From Microvirga ossetica (GTDB lineage Bacteria > Pseudomonadota > Alphaproteobacteria > Rhizobiales > Beijerinckiaceae): 64,000 nt of DNA. This document shows, in pieces, positions 8,214 through 17,235 of this stretch. A program made the position numbers and the translations under genes. Position 1 is the first letter of the stretch. Each line of letters begins with the position of its first letter. The stretch spans positions 5,544,501 to 5,608,500 of the forward strand of contig NZ_CP016616.1 in NCBI RefSeq assembly GCF_002741015.1, written 5' to 3'. The notes below the pieces were generated by a model. The model had not been told where the DNA came from, searched no databases, and worked only from the letters and a program-made list of their open reading frames with translations.

Positions 8214-11200
8214 TCACCCTTCAGCGGTGGCAGTGAGTTCACCTTGCCTCTTCGCAAGCGTCAGAGCTGCCTCGAACCGACCGCGCGTTCCGTGCTTGAT
8301 CCGTGACAGCCCGAACTTCTCCGCCATGAGGCGAACGACGGTTTCTTCATCATCCCCATTGGCCGCGAGGCTCGCAGCGAGGCTGGCCAACTCATGAATG
8401 GGGATGTCGCCATGCGTCCGAACATTCGGATCCGACTGTCGAAGGGGGAAGGGGCGCCCGGGATCGGCCTCTTCGGGCCAGAACACGATGCGTCCGTCCT
8501 CGTCGGTGCGGCCGATATCATGGGGAATCACCCCTAGCACGATTTCGCGGATCTTTCCCGCCGCGCGCTGGAAGCCGTGCGCGCGGGCCAACCGCTGGAC
8601 CAGTACGTCATCGAAGATCGGCCCCTCGGTGCGGATCACGTGCTGCACCATCTCCCTGAGCTTCGGGCGGTAGGCAGGATCGTAGAAACGGCCTGCGTCA
8701 GGAGTCTGACCGCTGTCGGCCACCTGCGCTGGAATGTAGATGCCCTGCTGGGCCGGGATGACGATGGTGCCGCTGGGCTCTGCTGCGCGGCGGGCGTATA
8801 TGCGCTGTTCCTCTGGAGCCTCGTTGTCCTGATCCGGGGTGGGCGGCTTCGCTTGGTCGGCCGCCGGAGGAGCCGCATCGAGCCCAGAGTCCCTTGCTGC
8901 TGGCTCGGCGTCGATGGACTCGACGTCAGGTGCAGGCGCGGCATCGCCTTCGGATGACGACTGGCTGGCCAGGATCGGCTCTTCCGCCGCAGGTGCGCTA
9001 CGGTCATTCTCGAGATCGGCCACGAGCTTCATGTGGAGCGTGTCGAAGGCCCGCTCGGCATCCATCCACCATTCCGTGCTCCAGACCCGGCGGATGCGCC
9101 ATCCAAGCTTGTTGAGGATGTGCTCCCGCAGCCTGTCCCGGTCGCGGGCTGTGGCTGACCGATGGTAGGTCGCTCCGTCGCATTCGATCCCTGCGAGATA
9201 GCGGCCCGGCGCGTCCGGGTGCACGACTGCGAGATCCACGCGGAACCTGGAGACGCCGATTTGTGTGTGAACCTCCCACCCCCGGTTCTCAAGGGCCTTC
9301 TTCACGGCATCCTCGAACGGGGATTCGGTGTCGCGTCCGGTCGGGGCGAAGGCCTCGGCCATCGCTCTGGGACCACGCTCCGCAAATTCCAGGAAGTGCT
9401 TGAAGTCCCTGATGGCGCGGGCGTTCGTGCGGCTGAGGTCGATCTGGTCGGGCCTGAGCGTGGCGAAGACCACCATCTCTTGTCGGGCGCGGGTGATCGC
9501 CACGTTCAGGCGCCTGTAGCCGCCCTCCTTGTTGAGGGAGCTGATGGTGGCCACGCCCCGACCGGCTTGGTCAGGCGCCACCGCAACGGTGAATAGGATG
9601 ACGTCACGTTCGTCGCCCTGCACGTTCTCCAGGTTCTTGATGAACACGGGTTCGTGCCAGCGAGTCCGGTCGAAAAAGTCCTCCAGCTCAGGATACGCGC
9701 GACGCTCCTGGTCGAGGAGATTTTCCACGAGGCGCTGTTGCTCGGCGTTGAAGGTGACCACGCCAAGCGACTGCTTCCACTCTCGGAAGGAGGGTGCCTT
9801 CAGTCGCCGGACCACATCGGCAACAACGGCCTTTGCCTCTTCCTGGTTCACACGGCCCTTGCCGCGCTCGTACACGCCCCCCGGCACGTGGACGTAACGG
9901 ACGGCTTGGTCCGCCGTGAGCGGGGACGGAAAGGTCACCAGCTCGCCGCGGTAATAGTGCTTGTTCGAGAACGCGATCAGGCTCTCGTGCTTGCTTCGGT
10001 AGTGCCAGTCGAGCCGGATCTGCGGGATGTTCGCAGCGAGACACTCATCGAGGATACTCTCTTGGTCCTCGACATCCGTACCATCCTCGATCTCATCGAC
10101 GCCGCGCTCGCCGACGCTCGTCGGCGGCAACTGCTCGGGATCGCCTACGATGATCACCTGCTTGCCGCGGGCGATGGCCCCGATGGCGTCCCAGACGGGG
10201 ATCTGCGATGCCTCGTCGAAGATGACCACGTCAAAGGGGGATGCGTCGGGCGGCAGGTATTGGGCGATGGAGAGCGGGCTCATCATCACGCAAGGCGTCA
10301 GTTTCGTGAGCACGCTCGGTATCTCGGAGAATAGGCGGCGCACGGGCATGTGCCTTGCGCGCTTCGAGATCTCGCGGGCCAGGGTCCCCCACTCGGCATC
10401 CGCCCCAAAGGCGTTCGGGAGTGGGATGTCGCCGGAAAGATGTGCCTTGATGATGCGCTTCGACAGCTCGACGACCCGTTCGTCTGCCGCCTGGAAGCGC
10501 GTGATCGCGTCCTCGTGCCTGGCAGGGACGAACGAGCGCAGAACTGCGTCGCCATCCACAATGCGGTCCGCCCACCACCGGGCATAGGCTGCCTCGAACG
10601 CGGTGGCTACCTCCTCGGGACCGACGGTGCCCCTGCCGATGGCGACGACCAACGGACCGAGCCCGAGCTCAGTAGCCTGGCTGCCGGACTTGTTCCAAAA
10701 GCACCATTCCTGCGCTCGGGCGAGGTTCGCTTTCCAGCGCGCCGCAATGGCGACCGTCTCTTCGATCCAGTCCGGCCCTTCCGCAAAGGGAACCGGACCT
10801 TCGCCGAGGCTCGCAAGCCGGGCAATGGCAGTGAGTGCGGACGTAGCCGCCTCCCAAGCAGACAGGAAGGATCCAGCCGCCTCGGCGCCTGCGCCACCTG
10901 GTTCCCACAGGGTGTGGTCAGCAAGCAGCCCACGCACGTGTTCTAGCGTTTGAGAGCGGTCAAGGCCCAACGCGTCGGCCGCCAGCGAGGATACCTTCCG
11001 TGCATGCACTGCCCACTCGAGCCAGCCTTCGACCTCGGCTGAGTCGGTATCGATGCCCTCCCACGACGCACCAACCGCCACGAAGGTATCCCTGAGCCGC
11101 TCCGCCGAAGCGCGCACCTCCTTCAGGTCGAGCATCTTCACAAGCTCCACGCCGAGGTCCGTCGGGACCTGGGAGGTGGCAAAGGGCTGTAAGGCCTGCC

Positions 11201-14198
11201 GCACCTTGTTCTGACGACTGCCCCGAAACAGGAAATTCGATTCCGATGCGGTACGCCAGTCCGCGAGGAACGCGCGGAGATCCTCCTTGAACACGGTTGC
11301 GCTGTACGCGCCGGACAGGGCGCCTTGGATCTCGGCAGCCTTCGTCTTCAGGGATTGCAGATCCTCGATGGCGGAGCGAACCGCCGCTTGGTCGGCGGCA
11401 ATGCAGCGGGCCGCCTTTCGCGCCTCTGGGCGGGTGAGAAGGGCAGTCAGCAAGGCGACGGCCCGCATCGCCGTATAGGAGCCTGCTCTGGGAAGGGCGA
11501 TGGCGTCACCAATCCTATGGGTCGCATCCCTGAGGGGGGCTAAAGCCCGCGTAAGCGCATCGAGGGCGGCGGTCAGTTCGGTGCGCCATCCAGGGCTCCA
11601 CTCCAGTGCCCGAATTCCGCGCAGCGGATGTTCAGAGGGATCGCCAGCCGCGCGGAGTGCGGTGGACAGGTCGCGACATGTTTTACGAAGGTTGACGAGA
11701 AACGGCTCGTCGTGCGCTGCGTCCGGCCAGTCGAAAACCACGTCCTCGAAGCGGCCGCGATGAGCTACCACGACCCCGAACGTCTGGTACGCGGACAAGC
11801 CGTTGGAGCGGCGCGTGTGAAGGGCCGCGACGAGGGCATTCAACTCGCCCCTCAGTTCGCTCAGTTCCTCGGTTGCTTCCTTCCACTCGTGCGCATCCGG
11901 CGCCGAGCGTGAATGCCACGACGTCTTGAGTTGCTCGAGAATTGCTGACTTCTGTGCCTTTGAGGAATGCACCTCAAGGCAGTAGTCCCCCAGTTCAATG
12001 TCCACCAAGCGGCGGCGGACCACCTCGAGCGCAGCCGTCTTCTGAGAGACGAACAGCACCTTTCGGCCCATCGCGAGCAACTGGGAGATCATATTCGTGA
12101 TCGTCTGGCTCTTACCCGTACCCGGTGGGCCGTGCAGGACAAAGTCCTTGCCGCCCGCCGCTGCGAACACCGCCGCGAGCTGGGACGAGTCCGCCGATAG
12201 GGGCGCGAACACCTCCGAGGGATGACGCTCGTAGTCGAGCCTATATGGGGAGGGGAAGGGGCGGTCGTCACCGTACGAGTGCTTCGGCGTGTCAACGAGG
12301 TGGCGGACGACGGAGTTCTGCTTGAGCAGGTGCATTCGCTCGACGAGATCGCGCCACATCAGGAACTTGGTGAAGGAGAAGGTCGACAGCACGACCTCAG
12401 GGGTCACCTCCCAGCCGCGCACGTCACGGACGTGAGCGCGCACGATGCTCCAAACCTTGGCGACGTCGACACCCGAGCCGTCAGTCGGCAGCTCGCCCTC
12501 GAGTTCAACCATGCGCAGGTTGAAGTCCTGCCGGAGCATTTCCAGCAGCGTCGGATTGAAGCGGATTTCATCCTCGTGCAGGGTGAGCCGGAAGCCGGCC
12601 CTCACGCTCGACCGCTCGAGGGAGACAGGTATGAGGAGGAGGGGAGCCTTGAGTTCCTGCCCCTTGCCTTTCTCGTCCTGCCGCCAGCGCAGGAAGCCCA
12701 TCGCGAGGAACAGGATGTTCGAGCCGCCTTCCTCGAAGGCGGTGCGGGTCACGCGGTAGAGGTCGGTCAGCCGAGCGTTAAGATCCTTCTCTTCAAGCGT
12801 CGAATGGAGCTCATTACGGGCGATTGCGTCCATCGCCACTTGGCGGCGGGCATCCGCGTTCGTCCGCTCTTCATGGAGCTTGGCATCGCGAAGATCGCCG
12901 TCGCCGAGCACGTCCGATTTCGGCAGGACCTTGAAGCGACGGCCCGAGGACAGGGCGTCCTCCAGCGTGTGGGGCTCAGGGCATTCTATCCGGACCGACT
13001 TCGCGCCGTCCTTGAAGTTGAGCATCTTGTTGCGAAGGGTGAGGTCGAGGAGCTTGCGTTTCCAACGCTCCAGCCGATCAACGTTCTGGTCCTCGATCTC
13101 CCTGACGACGATATCCTCAGGGAAAGTCGGGGCATCCTCGATGCCGAGGTCGAGTTCGGGGCCGTCTGCCCCGGGAACGGGGACCGAGGCCGCGCCGTCG
13201 CCGAGGTCGAGTGGGCGGATCTGCGCGGTTCTCGCCCGGGAGACGTCGACGGCAACCTCGAGTGGAGCCTCCGCACCCTCCTCGATGTGGGCAGCCCCCT
13301 TACGAACCGCGTCGCCGAAGCGTCCCGGAGGGGTGTGGGTCAGGTAGGTTGTCTCGATGAAGATGGATTCGTCCGCGTCCCGGCGCTTGCGAAGCGTCTG
13401 AACGTCGTCGACGACTGCCATCGGCAGCTCCTCCCGCCGTAGGAACACTCCAACAAAAGCGTGCCCCTCGGTGAGGACGATCATCGGGTTGAGGCCAGCC
13501 TGCTCGAGCGCAGCCGCGTAGAGCAGGGTAATGTCGAGGCAAGTGCCGACCCGCTTCTCAAGGATTTCGGATGGCGAACGAACCTTCTGTCCCTGCCTCT
13601 CGAAGCTCTTGGGAGGGAGGACGTAGGTAAGCCGCTTGGCAGCCAGCACGGACCAGATCGCGGCCGCCAACTCCCAGGCTCTGTCACGGCGTCCGGAGGT
13701 GTAGCCGTCGATGGCGTTTGGCTTGCCCGCCGCCGCCAGCTTCAACCCGGCCTCCCGCAGAACCGCGTCGACGGCTGGGTCGTTCGGGCGGACGAAGGCT
13801 GCCAGCAGCTCGGGAGCCGATCCTGTGCCACCCCAATGGGACGGGGGGAGGAGGTAGATGGACTTCACATCCGCTGCGAGCTCGGCTCCCTTTTCCTTGA
13901 GAGTGAACCGGAGTTCGCCTTGAACGGCCTCTGTAAGCTTGCGCAGGAAGGCGATGCTCAGGGGAAGGTTCGGGCTGCGGACGTGTTGGGTGGATTTCGG
14001 AGGGATGCGATCAATGCGGACCTTTAGAGGTGCCGCGAATTCGGGCTCCGACGCGACCTCGATCTCCAGATCGACCAAATCGCGGTCGGTCCCGTTCTCG
14101 ACGGTAATCTCGCGGATGGTGGGGACTGAGTTTTGGTGGAACGCCGCAGAGATGTGGTTCGACACCACAATAGATAGAGAAACTTCCCCGTCAGCCAT
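8214..14198 (-). CDS. giant DUF4011/SF1 helicase/nuclease/DUF3320 protein
   Basis: This 1994-residue protein has a multi-domain order known from bacterial defence-island helicases. Residues ~190-260 carry a transglutaminase-like core (RVGTCLDITLLYAAALEQAG with a later His and Asp). Residues ~375-400 are the DUF4011 motif RWKRKLLDLTLRNKMLNF. The SF1 helicase begins with Walker A GPPGTGKSQT at ~690. Walker B is VVIFDEASQIP with VGDPEQLPPTS at ~1330, and motif VI is LNVAITRARQE at ~1565. A restriction-type nuclease fold (FRVDLAVV, then AGIECDGATYHRS) spans ~1620-1715, and DUF3320 forms the end (~1835-1990). It stands alone between a terminator and DUF6665. It would bind and unwind or cut nucleic acid in the cytoplasm; an anti-phage role is inference from family company, not shown here. 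Confidence 0.85.
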   Translation of the reverse strand: MADGEVSLSIVVSNHISAAFHQNSVPTIREITVENGTDRDLVDLEIEVASEPEFAAPLKVRIDRIPPKSTQHVRSPNLPLSIAFLRKLTEAVQGELRFTLKEKGAELAADVKSIYLLPPSHWGGTGSAPELLAAFVRPNDPAVDAVLREAGLKLAAAGKPNAIDGYTSGRRDRAWELAAAIWSVLAAKRLTYVLPPKSFERQGQKVRSPSEILEKRVGTCLDITLLYAAALEQAGLNPMIVLTEGHAFVGVFLRREELPMAVVDDVQTLRKRRDADESIFIETTYLTHTPPGRFGDAVRKGAAHIEEGAEAPLEVAVDVSRARTAQIRPLDLGDGAASVPVPGADGPELDLGIEDAPTFPEDIVVREIEDQNVDRLERWKRKLLDLTLRNKMLNFKDGAKSVRIECPEPHTLEDALSSGRRFKVLPKSDVLGDGDLRDAKLHEERTNADARRQVAMDAIARNELHSTLEEKDLNARLTDLYRVTRTAFEEGGSNILFLAMGFLRWRQDEKGKGQELKAPLLLIPVSLERSSVRAGFRLTLHEDEIRFNPTLLEMLRQDFNLRMVELEGELPTDGSGVDVAKVWSIVRAHVRDVRGWEVTPEVVLSTFSFTKFLMWRDLVERMHLLKQNSVVRHLVDTPKHSYGDDRPFPSPYRLDYERHPSEVFAPLSADSSQLAAVFAAAGGKDFVLHGPPGTGKSQTITNMISQLLAMGRKVLFVSQKTAALEVVRRRLVDIELGDYCLEVHSSKAQKSAILEQLKTSWHSRSAPDAHEWKEATEELSELRGELNALVAALHTRRSNGLSAYQTFGVVVAHRGRFEDVVFDWPDAAHDEPFLVNLRKTCRDLSTALRAAGDPSEHPLRGIRALEWSPGWRTELTAALDALTRALAPLRDATHRIGDAIALPRAGSYTAMRAVALLTALLTRPEARKAARCIAADQAAVRSAIEDLQSLKTKAAEIQGALSGAYSATVFKEDLRAFLADWRTASESNFLFRGSRQNKVRQALQPFATSQVPTDLGVELVKMLDLKEVRASAERLRDTFVAVGASWEGIDTDSAEVEGWLEWAVHARKVSSLAADALGLDRSQTLEHVRGLLADHTLWEPGGAGAEAAGSFLSAWEAATSALTAIARLASLGEGPVPFAEGPDWIEETVAIAARWKANLARAQEWCFWNKSGSQATELGLGPLVVAIGRGTVGPEEVATAFEAAYARWWADRIVDGDAVLRSFVPARHEDAITRFQAADERVVELSKRIIKAHLSGDIPLPNAFGADAEWGTLAREISKRARHMPVRRLFSEIPSVLTKLTPCVMMSPLSIAQYLPPDASPFDVVIFDEASQIPVWDAIGAIARGKQVIIVGDPEQLPPTSVGERGVDEIEDGTDVEDQESILDECLAANIPQIRLDWHYRSKHESLIAFSNKHYYRGELVTFPSPLTADQAVRYVHVPGGVYERGKGRVNQEEAKAVVADVVRRLKAPSFREWKQSLGVVTFNAEQQRLVENLLDQERRAYPELEDFFDRTRWHEPVFIKNLENVQGDERDVILFTVAVAPDQAGRGVATISSLNKEGGYRRLNVAITRARQEMVVFATLRPDQIDLSRTNARAIRDFKHFLEFAERGPRAMAEAFAPTGRDTESPFEDAVKKALENRGWEVHTQIGVSRFRVDLAVVHPDAPGRYLAGIECDGATYHRSATARDRDRLREHILNKLGWRIRRVWSTEWWMDAERAFDTLHMKLVADLENDRSAPAAEEPILASQSSSEGDAAPAPDVESIDAEPAARDSGLDAAPPAADQAKPPTPDQDNEAPEEQRIYARRAAEPSGTIVIPAQQGIYIPAQVADSGQTPDAGRFYDPAYRPKLREMVQHVIRTEGPIFDDVLVQRLARAHGFQRAAGKIREIVLGVIPHDIGRTDEDGRIVFWPEEADPGRPFPLRQSDPNVRTHGDIPIHELASLAASLAANGDDEETVVRLMAEKFGLSRIKHGTRGRFEAALTLAKRQGELTATAEG

Positions 14199-14273
14199 TC
14201 TGATTGCCTGCCCCTAAGTTTGATTCGAGAAAGATAGCAATGGGATCGTGCCTACGGGAAGGACAAGTATTCC

Positions 14274-14672
14274 TCAGTCTAGGGTAATTTGGTCGCGTCT
14301 CGTCGCCGAGACCAACGTCGGGGACACCCGGTCCGCCTTGCGCCTGACTTGCCCGACCCGATTCAACACATCGCGCGGGATTCCGTAATCCTTCACCACG
14401 GCTTCCCAGTTCCGGAACCCGCACAGCTCCCGTTGGATCATGAACGCCCAGACCCGGTCGGCGGCCTCATCCAGCATTGCACGACGCCGGTCCTTCCCAT
14501 CCGTTTCATGCGCCGCGTCGAAGGCACGCAACGCCGCAAGGGCCCGTTCGACCTGGCCACCCAGGTTCCCAAGCGTTTGCGCCTTCTGCTCGCGCAACTC
14601 GTAGTCGAGCACGTCCCATCCGGTTTCCCGGCTGAGGCCCGTCGATAGGCTCTGGGGGATGCGAACTGCCAT
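14274..14672 (-). CDS. DUF6665-type small protein
   Basis: This 132-residue soluble protein begins MAVRIPQSLSTGLSRETG, then has helical text (LGNLGGQVERALAALRAF, EAADRVWAFMIQRELCGFRN, KDYGIPRDVLNRVGQVRRKA). I recognise this as the DUF6665 group common in Methylobacteriaceae; its function is unknown. The open frame continues 5' to 15041, but that part is proline/arginine-rich shadow text overlapping the aioX start, so the ATG at 14672 is preferred although its ribosome site is weak. It ends 75 bases before the helicase start and may be its upstream operon partner. Confidence 0.7.
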   Translation of the reverse strand: MAVRIPQSLSTGLSRETGWDVLDYELREQKAQTLGNLGGQVERALAALRAFDAAHETDGKDRRRAMLDEAADRVWAFMIQRELCGFRNWEAVVKDYGIPRDVLNRVGQVRRKADRVSPTLVSATRRDQITLD

Positions 14673-14923
14673 CTCGGGATCCGGCAACGATTGACGACGA
14701 GGACGAAGTTGATGTCGCCATGCCCATGATGGAACGCGACACCCTGGCGCAAGCCCGAACGTGCGTCCCTCGATCGGCAAGCGACGAGCCAAGCCTGGGC
14801 GCGTCCGGTCCCCGGCCGGCAGGCTCCCGCCGCATGACAGGCCCCGGCCTTGCCCTCCGGAGCGCTTAGGGCATAGCATGGCCGGCAAAACACGGTCCGG
14901 GCCACCGGACACGGGAGGAAACA

Positions 14924-15796
14924 ATGGAGCGCCCCGGGCCGTCACGCCGGGAGGTGGTTTCAGGCGTCCTGGCACTCTGCACGGTTGCCGGCGTCCCCCC
15001 GGCCGTTGCCGCAGGCGACGAATTGCGGTTCGGGCTGACACCCGTCTTCCTCACCTCCGACCTCGAGCTTCTCGACCGCCTGCGCTCCTACCTGGAGCAT
15101 GCGACGGGCTTCCCGGTCCGGCTGGTCACGCGACGCACCTACCAGGAGATCACCTCGCTTCTTCTCTCCGGGCAGCTCGATGCCGCCTGGATCTGTGGCT
15201 TCCCCTTCGTGGCGAACCGGTCGCGGCTGGCGCTCGTCGCGGTTCCGGTCTGGCAGGGCAAGCCCCTCTACCGGTCCTATCTCATCACCGGACGGGATCG
15301 GGAAGCGGCCTCCCTCGACGACCTACGGGGCGACGTCCACGCCTTCTCGGATCCGGACAGCAACTCCGGCTGGCTCGTCACCGCGACAGCCCTCGCCGGG
15401 AAGGGGCAGTCCCCGGAACGGTTCTTCGGACGCACGATCTTCACCTACGGGCACCGCAACGTCGTCAGGGCCGTGGCCTCCGGGCTCGCGATGAGCGGCA
15501 GCGTCGACGGGTACGTCTACGAGGTCCTGCGCGAGACCGAGCCCGATCTCGTCGCCCCGACCAAGGTCATCCATCGATCGGAACTCCTCGGCTTCCCTCC
15601 GGTCGCCAGCGCGGTCGGCGCGGCTGAAGACCGGAGGATCAGGAACCTGCAAGCGGCGCTCGTCGCCATGGCGGACCACCCCGACGGCCGGGCCGTACTC
15701 GGCCTGCTGCGGCTGGACGGGTTCCGGGTCGAGGAACCCAGCCTGTACGACACGATCGCCGCCGAGGTGGCGGTCGTGCGGGGAGGGGCCGGATGA
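14924..15796 (+). CDS. aioX: periplasmic arsenite-binding sensor AioX
   Basis: AioX is a PhnD/TctC-like periplasmic binding protein that senses As(III) and passes the signal to AioS. The 290-residue product has an N-terminal signal (SRREVVSGVLALCTVAGVPP, possibly Tat-type) followed by a substrate-binding fold (LRFGLTPVFLTSDLELLD, FSDPDSNSGWLVTATALAG). A single cysteine in DAAWICGFPF (residue 91) corresponds in position to the Cys required for arsenite sensing in the Agrobacterium protein; that correspondence is from memory of the family. The ribosome site GGAGGAAACA precedes ATG 14924. The stop overlaps the aioS start (ATGA), so the two are translationally coupled. The gene order aioXSR before aioBA strongly supports the name. 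Confidence 0.88.
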   Translation: MERPGPSRREVVSGVLALCTVAGVPPAVAAGDELRFGLTPVFLTSDLELLDRLRSYLEHATGFPVRLVTRRTYQEITSLLLSGQLDAAWICGFPFVANRSRLALVAVPVWQGKPLYRSYLITGRDREAASLDDLRGDVHAFSDPDSNSGWLVTATALAGKGQSPERFFGRTIFTYGHRNVVRAVASGLAMSGSVDGYVYEVLRETEPDLVAPTKVIHRSELLGFPPVASAVGAAEDRRIRNLQAALVAMADHPDGRAVLGLLRLDGFRVEEPSLYDTIAAEVAVVRGGAG

Positions 15797-17235
15797 TCCC
15801 GCTGCGCCTCCCCATGGCCGTCAAGATCCCGCTGGTGGTGACGGTGTTCATGGCGGCGGTCGCGGTATTCGTGTCCGAGCGGGTGCTCACCCGGTTCCAG
15901 GAGGCCCAAACCAAGCATCTCGGCGACCTGGCCGCGATCTACCTCGACGGCCTCGCCTCGTCGCTCGTCGATCCGGTGGTCCGCGAGGACGTCTGGGAGG
16001 CGTTCGACATCGTCGACCGGGCCCGCCAGACCCATGCCGGGCTCAAGCTGACCGAGACGGTCGTCGCGCTCGCAGACGGGCGCGTGCTCGCGTCGTCCGA
16101 CCCGCGGGTCCATCCGTCCCTGTCGCCCCTGCCGCCATCGTTCCTGACCCAGCGGGCCATGGCGCCGACGATCGTCGTGCGCGACGACGATGCCCGTGCC
16201 GTCGCACGTCGGGACCTGTCCTCCGGCGGCACCGTCGTCGGCTCGGTGCATGCCTCCTTCGACATCGCCCCGCTCATGGCGGAGCGCCGCACCGTCCTGC
16301 TGTCCCTCATCGTCACCAACGCGGCGCTGACGTTCGTCCTCGCGCTGGCGGCCTGGCTGGTCGTCCGGCGCATGATGCGACCGACCCAGGTTCTGGCGTC
16401 CCACCTCGAGACAAGCATGCAGGGGCAGGTCGAACCCATTCCGGATGCCTTCCTCGCCAAGGCCCCGGTCGAGTTCCGCCGCCTGTTCGAGGCGTTCAAC
16501 CGCATGGCCGAGGCCGCGAGGGAGCGGGAGGCGCTCTCGCGCCAGCTCGTCGAGGAGGAGCGCCTGGCCAGCCTGGGCCGCCTGGCCTCGGGCATGGCGC
16601 ACGAGATCAACAACCCGCTCGGCGGCCTCTTCAACGCCATCGACACCCTGAAGGCGCATGGGGAACGCGGCGATGTCCGCCGCCGCACGATCGACCTGAT
16701 CGAGCGCGGGCTGAAGGGCATCCGGGACGTGGTCCGCACCACGCTCGTGACCTATCGGGCCGATCGCGACGTCCATTCGCTCAAGCGGGCCGACATCGAC
16801 GACCTCAGGCTGCTGGTCGAGCCGGAGGCCCGACGCAAGCGGCTGACGCTGCGATGGGTCAACGAGGGTTACGACGAGCTCGCCATGCCGCCCTCGGTCG
16901 TCCGGCAGGTGCTGCTCAATCTCCTTCTCAACGCCTGCCGGGCGTCGCCGGAGGGAAGCCAGGTAGCGTTCAAGGCCCATGTCGAAGGCCAGTGCTTCGT
17001 CGCCACCATCGAGGACATGGGGCCTGGCCTCCCCAGCGCCGCACGGAACGCACTGACGGATCCGGGGAACAGACCTCTCCCGGGCTCCGGCGGCGGGCTT
17101 GGCCTGTGGATGGTGCATCGCCTGATCAAGGAGGTCGGCGGGACGGTCGCGGCGCTGCCGCGAATCCCGGCCGGAACCATCGTCCGAGTCACGATCCCGC
17201 TCAAGGATGAGGAGGGAACCGCCAATGTCGCTTGA
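15793..17235 (+). CDS. aioS: arsenite-responsive sensor histidine kinase AioS
   Basis: This 480-residue membrane kinase partners with AioX and AioR. A first transmembrane segment lies at ~8-28 (VKIPLVVTVFMAAVAVFVSE), a periplasmic sensor domain at ~30-170, and a second membrane segment at ~172-195 (VLLSLIVTNAALTFVLALAA), followed by a HAMP-like linker. The H box is ASGMAHEINNPLGG with phosphoacceptor His270. The N box reads VVRQVLLNLLLNACRASPEG, and the ATP-lid region is EDMGPGLP and SGGGLGLWMVHRLIKEVGG. Length and order are normal for NtrB-like kinases that serve sigma-54 regulators. It overlaps aioX by four bases and aioR by eleven, making one operon. Confidence 0.9.
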   Translation: MIPLRLPMAVKIPLVVTVFMAAVAVFVSERVLTRFQEAQTKHLGDLAAIYLDGLASSLVDPVVREDVWEAFDIVDRARQTHAGLKLTETVVALADGRVLASSDPRVHPSLSPLPPSFLTQRAMAPTIVVRDDDARAVARRDLSSGGTVVGSVHASFDIAPLMAERRTVLLSLIVTNAALTFVLALAAWLVVRRMMRPTQVLASHLETSMQGQVEPIPDAFLAKAPVEFRRLFEAFNRMAEAAREREALSRQLVEEERLASLGRLASGMAHEINNPLGGLFNAIDTLKAHGERGDVRRRTIDLIERGLKGIRDVVRTTLVTYRADRDVHSLKRADIDDLRLLVEPEARRKRLTLRWVNEGYDELAMPPSVVRQVLLNLLLNACRASPEGSQVAFKAHVEGQCFVATIEDMGPGLPSAARNALTDPGNRPLPGSGGGLGLWMVHRLIKEVGGTVAALPRIPAGTIVRVTIPLKDEEGTANVA

